This document shows, piece after piece, positions 56,803-63,366 of a stretch of 63,366 nt of DNA; position 1 is the stretch's first letter; each line of letters begins with the position of its first letter. Below the pieces are notes generated by a model, which was given only the letters and a program-made list of their open reading frames with translations, made no database searches and had not been told where the DNA came from. The stretch lies in the NCBI GenBank assembly GCA_900696485.1, contig CAADGG010000035.1, forward strand, positions 1 to 63,366, in the 5' to 3' direction. A program made the position numbers and the translations under genes. The stretch is from an uncultured Pseudomonadota bacterium (GTDB lineage Bacteria; Myxococcota_A; UBA9160; PR03).

Positions 56803-57468
56803 ATGGGCACCCAGGCAGAGCGCCGGTTCTCGACCCGCAAGCGGCTTCTCGACGCCGCCTCGGCGTGTCTGGTGGAGTCTGGCTATGCCGCCCTTACCAC
56901 GACCGCCGTCGCCCAGCGGGCCGGCCTCTCCCAGGGCGCCCTCTTCCGCTACTTCCCGGCCAAGCCGGATCTGCTCGCCGCGACCGTCGAGCACCTCTTC
57001 GCCACCCTCACGGCGCGGTACGAGACTCGCTTCGCAAAGGTGGCGGCGGCCGGGGTCGTGACGGCGCCTGCTGCGCTCGGGCTCCTCGCCGAGGTGCTCG
57101 ACGATCCGCGCTACCTCGCGGCCCTCGAGCTCCACACCGCCGCACGTACTGACGAGCGGCTTCGGGCGAGCCTCGACGCCGTCGTTCACCAACACAGCGC
57201 GAACCTGCGGCGCCTGGCCCATGCCCTCCCGCTCGATCTCGGAACCGGTGACCGGGAGCTCCTCGACGACCTCATCGACCTCGCGACGCTGGCCCTCCAG
57301 GGAGCGGCCGTACACCGCATGGCGGTCCACGAGACCGAAGCGCCGAGGCGCGTGATCACTGCGCTGACGCGACTGGCGGGCCTCGGCCGCGCCGCGCAGC
57401 GCGACGGCATCACTGCCAAGGATTCCCGCCCGCGTCCGAAGATCCAACCCAGGAGAGCAAGACGATGA
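56803..57468 (+). CDS. TetR-family regulator of the glpD/AGPS region
   Basis: A 221-residue TetR repressor. Helix-turn-helix: RLLDAASACLVESGYAALTT, then VAQRAGLSQGALFRYFPAKP. The ligand domain follows, and the last 20 residues are very basic (RDGITAKDSRPRPKIQPRRA). It is the first gene of an operon with the flavoprotein and kinase; its stop overlaps their first ATG (ATGA). It probably represses both that operon and glpD through the palindrome at 56755-56780, with a glycerol- or lipid-derived inducer as a guess. Confidence 0.9.
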   Translation: MGTQAERRFSTRKRLLDAASACLVESGYAALTTTAVAQRAGLSQGALFRYFPAKPDLLAATVEHLFATLTARYETRFAKVAAAGVVTAPAALGLLAEVLDDPRYLAALELHTAARTDERLRASLDAVVHQHSANLRRLAHALPLDLGTGDRELLDDLIDLATLALQGAAVHRMAVHETEAPRRVITALTRLAGLGRAAQRDGITAKDSRPRPKIQPRRARR

Positions 57469-59000
57469 GCCCCACGACCGAGTGCGACGACAGCTTCCCC
57501 ATTCCCCTTGGGCCTGCGGCCCCCGCGATCCCGGTCGACCTGGCCGGCGGCGCAGCGCAGGCGCGCTCGCGATCGCTCGCAAAGCCCGTCGCCGTGCCCG
57601 AGGCCGTGGCGCAGCGCCTCCGCTCGGCCTGCGCGAAGGTCGACGTCGACACCGCGACCTGCGCCGAGGCCAGCCGCGACTGGTGGGCGCTCGGCCTGCG
57701 CTGGGCCATCGAGGGCCAGGTGGGCGGCCTCGCCGGCGTCGTGGCGCGCGCGAGCAAGGCCGAAGAGGTCACCTCCGTGCTCCGGATCTGCAACGAGGCC
57801 CGGATTCCCGTGACGCCCATCGCGGGCCGCAGCGGCGTCTGCGGCGCATCGGTGCCGGTCTTCGGCGGGGTGCTCCTCGACCTCTGCGACTTCTCCGGCA
57901 TCGTCGAGGTCGACGACCAGTCGCTCCTGCTCGACGTGCGCCCCGGCACCTTCGGCGATCACCTCGAGCACGAGCTGCGCACCCGCCACGGGCTCACTGT
58001 CGGCCACTGGCCGCAGTCGATCAGCCTGTCCACGGTGGGAGGCTGGCTGGCCTGCCGCGGGGCCGGACAACTCTCGAACCGCTACGGCAAGATCGAGGAC
58101 ATGGTGGTGGGCCTCGACGTGGCCCTCGCCGACGGGAGCATCATCCGCACCGGCGGCGCCCCGCGTGCAGCGGTCGGCCCGGACTTGAACCAGCTCTTCG
58201 TCGGCTCCGAAGGCACGCTCGGCATCATCGTCGGCAGCCGGCTGCGGCTGCACCCGGCACCCAGCCACGAGAAGCAGGGAGCCTGGGGCTTCGGCTCGTT
58301 CGCGGAGGCGCTCGACGCCTGCCGCAGGATCCTGCGCCGAGGCCTTCCGCCGGCGGTGCTGCGCCTCTACGACGCGCACGAGGCCAATCACAAGTACCAG
58401 ACCGGCGACCGGCACCTGCTGCTCGCCCTCGATGAGGGCGATCGGGCCGTGGTCGAGGCCTCGTTCTCGATCCTCGCCGAGGAGTGCGCCGGCGCCGAGG
58501 AGGCCGATCCGGGCCTCGTCGGCAAGTGGATGGGGCACCGCAACGAGGTCACGTCACCCGCGGGCCTGCTGAAGGCGGGCCTCGCGTGGGACACCATGGA
58601 GATCACCGGGAGCTGGCGAGCGCTGCCGGTGATCTACGAGCGGGCCATCGCGGCCGTGCGTGCCGTGGAGTACACCGTCGCGTGTAGCGCCCATCAGTCT
58701 CACGCCTACACCGGCGGCGCCTGCCTCTACTTCACCTTCGCCGGCAAGCCGCCGGCCGATGGCTGGGAGGCGTACTACCGGGCGGCCTGGGATGCTGGCA
58801 CGCGGGCGGTGCTCGCGGCCGGCGGGAGCCTCAGCCATCACCATGGCGTCGGGCTCAACCGCGCGCGCTTCATGCGCGAGGCCATGGGCCCTGCCTTCGA
58901 CGCCCTCGCGTCCGTGAAGACGGCCCTCGATCCGAACGGCATCTTGAACCCCGGCAAGCTCGGCCTTCCGAGCCCGTTCGGCGCGGTCCACTGGCCGTGA
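57465..59000 (+). CDS. FAD-binding oxidase, alkyl-DHAP synthase (AGPS)-like
   Basis: A 511-residue flavoprotein of the VAO/GlcD superfamily. The FAD domain shows PVTPIAGRSGVCGASVPVFG (residues 116-135) and SISLSTVGGWLACRGAGQLS, NRYGKIEDMVVGLDVALADG and LFVGSEGTLGIIVGSRLRL. The C terminus has SHAYTGGACLYFTF and GGSLSHHHGVGLNRARFM, both features of alkyldihydroxyacetone-phosphate synthases, which exchange the acyl chain of acyl-DHAP for an alkyl chain in ether-lipid synthesis. It is a homologue rather than a proven AGPS; a glycolate- or lactate-type oxidase is the alternative. ATG overlaps the tetR stop, and the stop overlaps the kinase GTG. Confidence 0.85.
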   Translation: MSPTTECDDSFPIPLGPAAPAIPVDLAGGAAQARSRSLAKPVAVPEAVAQRLRSACAKVDVDTATCAEASRDWWALGLRWAIEGQVGGLAGVVARASKAEEVTSVLRICNEARIPVTPIAGRSGVCGASVPVFGGVLLDLCDFSGIVEVDDQSLLLDVRPGTFGDHLEHELRTRHGLTVGHWPQSISLSTVGGWLACRGAGQLSNRYGKIEDMVVGLDVALADGSIIRTGGAPRAAVGPDLNQLFVGSEGTLGIIVGSRLRLHPAPSHEKQGAWGFGSFAEALDACRRILRRGLPPAVLRLYDAHEANHKYQTGDRHLLLALDEGDRAVVEASFSILAEECAGAEEADPGLVGKWMGHRNEVTSPAGLLKAGLAWDTMEITGSWRALPVIYERAIAAVRAVEYTVACSAHQSHAYTGGACLYFTFAGKPPADGWEAYYRAAWDAGTRAVLAAGGSLSHHHGVGLNRARFMREAMGPAFDALASVKTALDPNGILNPGKLGLPSPFGAVHWP

Positions 59001-60448
59001 GCATTCTCGTCATCGACGCCGGCACGAGCGGCGTGCGGGCCGTGGTCGTTGGCGAGGATGCCCGCGTCCTGCACGAGGAGCACCGGGAGGTGTTGCCTAC
59101 CTCGCCAGGGCCCGGGCTGGTCGAGTTCGACCCCTCGGCCCTGGCCACGGCCGCACTCTCGATCGCCCGGACGGCGGTGGCCGCCGTGGGAGGAGTCTCC
59201 GCCGTCGGCATCGCCAACCAGCGCTCCTCCACCGTCGCATGGGACAGGGCCACGAGCGAGCCCGTAGCGCCCGGCCTCGGCTGGCAGGATCTGCGCACGG
59301 TCGAGCGATGCCGGGAGATCCTCTCGCAGGGGATCCTCATCTCCCCCAACTCCGCGCCGACCAAGATGGCGTGGCAGCGAGAGCAGGCCGATCCGACGGG
59401 CACGCGCGACTTCTGCGTCGGCACGGTCGATAGCTGGCTTGTCTGGAAGCTGTCGGAGGGAGCCCTGCACGTCACCGACGTCAGCAATGTGTCGGCGGGC
59501 GCGCTCTGGTCCGCCGATGAGGGCGACTGGAACGAGAAGATCCTCACCGCGTGTCGCATCCCGCGCCGGGAGCTGCCCGAGATCGTCGACTCGTCGGGCG
59601 TGATCGGAAGGGCCAGCGCGCTTCCCGGCGCCCCGCCGATCGCCGGGATTGCTGGCGACCAGCAGGCCTCGCTGGTCGGACAGGCCTGCGTGCGGCCGGG
59701 CATGGCGAAGATCACCTTCGGCACGGGTGGGATGCTCGATCTCTGCCTCGGCGCGCAGCGCCCCCCCTTCGACGTCGTCGGGCCGGGTGGCAGCACGCCG
59801 ATGGTGGCCTGGCGCATCCGGGGCGAGACGACGTGGCTGCTCGAAGGCCTGATGCTCGCGGCCGGCAGCAACCTCGAATGGCTTCGCGACGGCCTCGGCA
59901 TCCTCGCGACCACAGCCGAGTCTCACGACGTCGCTTCTGCGTGTACCTCCACCGAGGGGGTGGTGTACGTCCCCGCCCTGCTCGGGCTCGGCGCGCCCTA
60001 CTGGAAGCTCGATGCGCGCGGCACGCTGCTCGGGATCAGCCGCGGCACGCGGCGCGCGCACGTGGTCCGGGCCGTGCTCGAGGGCATCGCCCAACGTGCG
60101 GCCGATCTCGTCGAGGCCGCCGAGGCCGACAGCGGCCTCGAGATCGCTACGCTGCGGATCGACGGCGGGATGAGCGCCAACCCGACCTTCGTGCAGGCCG
60201 TCGCCGATGCCACCGGGCGACCCGTCGACGTCGCGGGCGGGGTGGAGGCCACTGCGCTGGGCGCCGCCTTCCTCGCCGGCCTGGCCACGGGCGTCTGGAG
60301 CGGCTGGGACGACGTCGCCGCCGCAGCGCCCCCGGCGCGCAGGGTCGAGCCAGCCGGCTCGTTCGACCGCGCCCGCTGGAAAGAAGCTTGCCGGCGGGCG
60401 GGGAGCCTGTCCGCAGCGCCGCATCTCGAAGCGCCGCAGAACCGATGA
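58997..60448 (+). CDS. FGGY carbohydrate kinase, glycerol kinase-like
   Basis: A 483-residue FGGY-family kinase. N-terminal phosphate loop LVIDAGTSGVRAVV, catalytic segment AGIAGDQQASLVGQ (Asp221), VYVPALLGLGAPYWKLDARG, then GISRGTRRAHVVRAVLEGIA and LRIDGGMSANPTFVQAVADA. These match glycerol kinases, while the DAGTSG loop instead of DQGTTS is a variant. The GTG start overlaps the flavoprotein stop. With glpD nearby, phosphorylation of glycerol (or dihydroxyacetone) to feed the GlpD step is the natural reading. Confidence 0.88.
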   Translation: MSILVIDAGTSGVRAVVVGEDARVLHEEHREVLPTSPGPGLVEFDPSALATAALSIARTAVAAVGGVSAVGIANQRSSTVAWDRATSEPVAPGLGWQDLRTVERCREILSQGILISPNSAPTKMAWQREQADPTGTRDFCVGTVDSWLVWKLSEGALHVTDVSNVSAGALWSADEGDWNEKILTACRIPRRELPEIVDSSGVIGRASALPGAPPIAGIAGDQQASLVGQACVRPGMAKITFGTGGMLDLCLGAQRPPFDVVGPGGSTPMVAWRIRGETTWLLEGLMLAAGSNLEWLRDGLGILATTAESHDVASACTSTEGVVYVPALLGLGAPYWKLDARGTLLGISRGTRRAHVVRAVLEGIAQRAADLVEAAEADSGLEIATLRIDGGMSANPTFVQAVADATGRPVDVAGGVEATALGAAFLAGLATGVWSGWDDVAAAAPPARRVEPAGSFDRARWKEACRRAGSLSAAPHLEAPQNR

Positions 60449-60494
60449 TTGGGCGCCGCGGTTGCAGCCAACGATCCACGAGACGAGGAGAGCC

Positions 60495-61463
60495 ATGACG
60501 AAGAAGACTGCGTTGATCACCGGTGGCGGCGGCTTCATCGGCTGTCGCCTGGCCCGCCGCCTCGCCAAAGCCGGATACCACGTACGCGGGCTCGACCTCT
60601 CGGACGCGGCTGCGAGCGTCTACGCTGCATTCGGCGGCGAGCTTCTCGCCGGAGACATGCTGAAGGGCGACGACCTCTCGCGGGCCACCGAGGGCGCCGA
60701 TCTCGTGGTGCACACGGCGGCGAAGATGGGGATCGACGACGACTGGGAGGGCTTCCGGGCCGTCAACGTCGAGGGCTCCGACCGCGTGGCTGCGGCAGCG
60801 CGTCGCGGCGGCGCCTCGGCGCTGGTGCACTTCAGCTCGGTGATGGTCTACGGCTTCGACTTTCCCGACGGCGCTACCGAGGACGGCGCGCTCGATGGTG
60901 CGAACAACCCGTATTGCCAGACCAAGATCGAGTCGGAGCAGGTCGTGCTCCGCCACCACCAGCGCGGCGCATTCGACGTCTACGTGATCCGCCCCGGTGA
61001 CGTCTACGGCCCCGGCTGCGAGCCGTGGGTTCGCACCCCGGTGGCGCTCATGAAGGCGGGCCTGTGGACGAAGCTCAGCGACGAGTCCGCACTGCACAAC
61101 CACGTCTATGTCGACAACCTGATCGACGGCATCATGATCGTCCTCGCTTCCGCCCGCTCGGGAGAGCCGTTCAACGTGACCGACGGCGCACGAACCCCGG
61201 CACTGACTTTCTTCGGCCACTTCGAGCGTCTGCTGGGACGCTCCCTGCCCGCGATCTCTGCCGAGAAAGCAATCGAGATGGGGCAGCCGAGGACGTGGAT
61301 CCGGTACCTGACGCGCAACACCACCTATTCCATCGACAAGATCCGTGGGCTCGGCTACCAGCCGAGCATCGGCCTCGACGAAGGAATGGAGATCACGGCG
61401 CGCTGGCTCCGCGAGACGGGCCTCGTGCCCGAGCTGACGCCCGCGATGCAGGCGCTGTCGTGA
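60495..61463 (+). CDS. NAD(P)-dependent epimerase/dehydratase (extended SDR)
   Basis: A 322-residue extended SDR. Cofactor motif ALITGGGGFIGCRLARRL (residues 6-23), HFSSVMVYGFDFP, catalytic Tyr140 and Lys144 (NNPYCQTKIESEQV), VIRPGDVYGPGCEPWV, and the late SAEKAIEMGQPRTWIRYLTR. It looks closer to 3beta-hydroxysteroid-type or sugar 4-epimerase enzymes. ATG at 60495 with GAGGAG 7 bases upstream; it follows the kinase by 46 bases and overlaps the alcohol dehydrogenase (GTGA). The substrate is unknown; the operon suggests a glycerol- or lipid-linked oxo compound. Confidence 0.9.
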   Translation: MTKKTALITGGGGFIGCRLARRLAKAGYHVRGLDLSDAAASVYAAFGGELLAGDMLKGDDLSRATEGADLVVHTAAKMGIDDDWEGFRAVNVEGSDRVAAAARRGGASALVHFSSVMVYGFDFPDGATEDGALDGANNPYCQTKIESEQVVLRHHQRGAFDVYVIRPGDVYGPGCEPWVRTPVALMKAGLWTKLSDESALHNHVYVDNLIDGIMIVLASARSGEPFNVTDGARTPALTFFGHFERLLGRSLPAISAEKAIEMGQPRTWIRYLTRNTTYSIDKIRGLGYQPSIGLDEGMEITARWLRETGLVPELTPAMQALS

Positions 61464-62392
61464 CCCGGGTCGTGAAGTCGACTGCCGAAGGAATCGCCGT
61501 CGTCGAGCGCGACGGTCCGCCCGGCTCGGGCGTACTCCTCGACGTGGCCGCCGCCTCGATTTGCGGCACCGACCTCCATTTGGCCCGCTTCGGCGCGCTG
61601 CCGTTCGTATTGGGGCACGAGCTGGCCGGGCGCGTCGGCGGCGTTCCCTACGCGATCGAGCCGACTCTGTTTTGCGGCCACTGTGCCCAGTGCGGAATCG
61701 GTGCGACACAACGCTGCGTAGGATGCCTTTCGCTCATGGGCTTCTTCAGCGACGGCGGCATGGCCGACGCCGTGCGGGTTCCCGAGTCGGCGCTCGTTCC
61801 GCTTCCCGACACACTGCCTCTGGCCGATGCGTGTCTGGTGGAGCCGCTCGCCGTCGCCATCCATGCCGTGCGGCGCGCGGAGCTGCAGCCCGGCCAGACG
61901 GTGGCCGTCGTGGGCGGGGGGAGCATCGGCCTCGCCGTGGTGGCCGCCCTGGTGGCCGACGGCTACCAGCCCATGCTCGACGCGCGACACCCCCATCAGC
62001 AGGCGGCGGCCGAAAGGCTGGGGGCGCGCATCGGGGCCATGCCGGGAGCCCACGTCGTGATCGAGGCGACCGGGTCCGATTCGGGCCTCGCGCGCTGCTG
62101 CGAGCTGGTGCGGCCCGCCGGCCGGATCGTCCTCGTGGGGGTCTTCCACGGGATGGTGCCGCTCCCGGGCATGGTCGCGCTCCAGAAGGAGATCGTGCTG
62201 GCCGGCACCACCACCTATGGCCGCCACCAGGGCCGGCGCGAGACAGAGGAGGCGGCCGCTCTGCTCGCGAGCTCGCCCGAGATCGCCGCCACGCTCATCA
62301 CGCACCGCTTCCCCCTCGCCGAGGCGCGCCAGGCCTTTGCCATTGCGGGCGACCGATCGAGCGGATCGATCAAGGTGGTGATCGAGCCCTGA
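61460..62392 (+). CDS. Zinc-dependent alcohol dehydrogenase (MDR)
   Basis: A 310-residue zinc MDR. Catalytic zinc ligands Cys35 (ASICGTDLHLAR) and His53-Glu54 (LGHELAG); structural zinc Cys72, 75, 78 and 86 (FCGHCAQCGIGATQRCVGC), and VAVVGGGSIGLAVVAALVAD as the NAD-binding loop. It is shorter than the usual 340-350 residues because the segment between the catalytic domain and the zinc loop is compact. It starts with GTG at 61460, overlapping the epimerase stop, and is the last gene of the tetR operon. Confidence 0.9.
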   Translation: MTRVVKSTAEGIAVVERDGPPGSGVLLDVAAASICGTDLHLARFGALPFVLGHELAGRVGGVPYAIEPTLFCGHCAQCGIGATQRCVGCLSLMGFFSDGGMADAVRVPESALVPLPDTLPLADACLVEPLAVAIHAVRRAELQPGQTVAVVGGGSIGLAVVAALVADGYQPMLDARHPHQQAAAERLGARIGAMPGAHVVIEATGSDSGLARCCELVRPAGRIVLVGVFHGMVPLPGMVALQKEIVLAGTTTYGRHQGRRETEEAAALLASSPEIAATLITHRFPLAEARQAFAIAGDRSSGSIKVVIEP

Positions 62393-62411
62393 CGCCGCAG
62401 CCACGCGCTCG

Positions 62412-62616
62412 TCAGAGAGAGTCGAGCACGCGCCAAATCGCCTCCGAAAGGCGCTTGACTGCGTCCAGCAAGTCCGACTCGGAGGCGGGCGCGGTCTCGC
62501 GCGGCCGCCGGCGTCACGGCAGCCGCGGCAGGCTGCGGCGCGGTCTCGGGCGTGCGTTTTTTCCGCTTGCGCGGCGTGCGCCCCGGAACGGTGGATGTCG
62601 GATCCAACGGCTGCAT
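62412..62616 (-). pseudogene. Small Pro/Ala-rich, basic gene with a frameshift
   Basis: From ATG 62616 the frame reads MQPLDPTSTVPGRTPRKRKK and TPETAPQPAAAAVTPAAA; a shift of one base near 62500 is needed to continue as RETAPASESDLLDAVKRLSE and AIWRVLDSL before TGA at 62412-62414. Both halves have strong third-position G/C bias. Product about 68 residues, function unknown. It overlaps antisense the start of the HerA fragment. Confidence 0.4.
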
Positions 62617-63247
62617 GGCGTCTCCCATTTCCCACCGCGTAGGATGCCCGGTGGTCGGCGCCATCCCAGGAACAAACTATCCGGTCCTGCTCAACCGACG
62701 CCAAGCAGTGACGCACCACACGGCGATTCTGGGCGTTACTGGCTCAGGAAAGTCCGTCTTCTGCCGGAACCTTCTTCGCCGGGTCATTGCTGAAGGCACA
62801 AAGGTCATCTGCGTGGACTTCACTAACGAGTACGGAGCTCGTTTCCCGGACCTTGCCCCGGAGAACGTCGTTTCGAATGCGCGGAAGGAAGAGCTATTCG
62901 CAGCCATTGACACGCTCTCCACAGAGCTTGAGAAATTCAAGAACCAACAGAATCGCAGCGCAATCGAGCAGAGCACGCAGAGGCTTAAGGAAGGGTTCTA
63001 CAGCGCCGTTCGTGAGTTTATGGAATCCGATCGCCCGCTAGCGCTGTTCGAGCTCCCCGATGTATCGAACACGACAGGCATCCTTGAATACACGAAGTGG
63101 TTCTTTCGGGCGCTCTTCCAGATCGCAAGACAGGATGCAAACTTCGGGAAACAAGTCTGCCTTGTTCTCGAAGAGGCGCATACGGTGATTCCTGAATGGA
63201 ACTTCATAGGCGTCGAGGAGCGCAAGGCGCAGTCTCTCGATGGGTAG
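62615..63247 (+). pseudogene. Truncated HerA/DUF87-type ATPase (helicase) fragment
   Basis: 210 codons encoding the core of a HerA-like DNA translocase: Walker A ILGVTGSGKSVFCRNLL (residues 38-54), VICVDFTNEYG, Walker B CLVLEEAHTVIPEWN (182-196). HerA proteins have about 500-600 residues. Here the N-terminal HAS-barrel is replaced by a short lead-in (MASPISHRVGCPVVGAIPGT), and the frame ends in a TAG right after Walker B, before the sensor and arginine-finger parts. Base composition is much less GC-rich than in all neighbours (many A/T third positions), so the piece was acquired by transfer. HerA proteins act in end resection and in several anti-phage systems; this copy looks inactive. Confidence 0.7.
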
Positions 63248-63366
63248 GACAAAAAAGCGGGCTTTCGGAGGTCCGATAAGGCCCGAAGTGACAACTCCCC
63301 GGGGGACTTCAACCTGGCAAGACCGTAGGCGGGGGATTCAAGCGGGCCGCGCTGCCCAGATCGCCG

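Noticed and set aside
63262..63312. Terminator hairpin after the HerA fragment
   Set aside because: The arms CGGGCTT/AAGGCCCG pair imperfectly and no T-run follows, so it does not support a terminator call.

Overview
The window is 63 kb of very GC-rich, densely packed bacterial DNA. The organism is Gram-negative: there are RND/MMPL exporters, lipoproteins, an inverse autotransporter and periplasmic c-type cytochromes. Several proteins end in PEP-CTERM sorting tails. PEP-CTERM proteins together with F420/LLM-type oxidoreductases, MMPL exporters and a mau-type amine dehydrogenase fit an uncultured deltaproteobacterial or Myxococcota/Binatota-like lineage. That placement is inference; no rRNA or intact tRNA gene was found to fix it.

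Layout. 1-2.8 kb (minus): RND efflux permease (cut by the window edge), its membrane fusion protein and a TetR regulator. 3.0-6.4 kb (plus): mauB-mauE-mauD-mauA plus a monoheme cytochrome, all overlapping, encoding a tryptophan tryptophylquinone (TTQ) amine dehydrogenase. 6.5-12.9 kb (minus): MMPL exporter, MDR reductase, LLM oxidoreductase, an unknown protein and a hydrolase. 13-19.3 kb: Uup ABC-F ATPase, GT39-type membrane glycosyltransferase, CigR/RcnB-like protein, DJ-1/PfpI protein and argG. 19.4-22.8 kb: two divergent lipoproteins. 23.2-25.8 kb: flavin monooxygenase and an unknown membrane-anchored protein. 25.9-30 kb: two divergent PEP-CTERM beta-propeller-type proteins and a large imperfect palindrome. 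30.4-33 kb: convergent histidine kinase and LuxR-type response regulator. 33-37.7 kb: a decayed stretch and an inverse autotransporter with about 14 passenger repeats. 37.6-46 kb: metabolic genes (metal-dependent hydrolase, alpha/beta hydrolase, GPH transporter, NamZ, crotonase, deazaflavin-type reductase, SDR) and an IS3 transposase scrap. 46.1-49 kb: a three-gene exported redox module (DUF2135 lipoprotein, heme c/beta-propeller fusion, cytochrome c). 49-53.4 kb: two intact and at least two broken PEP-CTERM or surface-protein genes, mixed with three short sequences that look like the 3' end of a tRNA/tmRNA. 53.5-62.4 kb: a lipoprotein sulfatase, glpD, and a divergent tetR operon (AGPS-like flavoprotein, glycerol-kinase-like FGGY kinase, sugar-epimerase-type SDR, zinc alcohol dehydrogenase). 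62.4-63.2 kb: a frameshifted small gene and a truncated HerA-like ATPase of lower GC content.

How parts work together. The mau cluster should oxidise a primary amine in the periplasm and pass electrons to the cytochrome encoded by its last gene; the usual TTQ-maturation genes mauG and mauF are not beside it. The 46-49 kb module looks like a second periplasmic electron-transfer system of unknown substrate. The glpD-tetR-AGPS-kinase block looks like a co-regulated glycerol/glycerol-3-phosphate or ether-lipid unit, with an AT-rich palindromic operator between glpD and tetR. The PEP-CTERM genes imply an exosortase encoded elsewhere. Regions near 33-34, 49-53 and 62-63 kb carry decayed genes and are the accessory part of the window.
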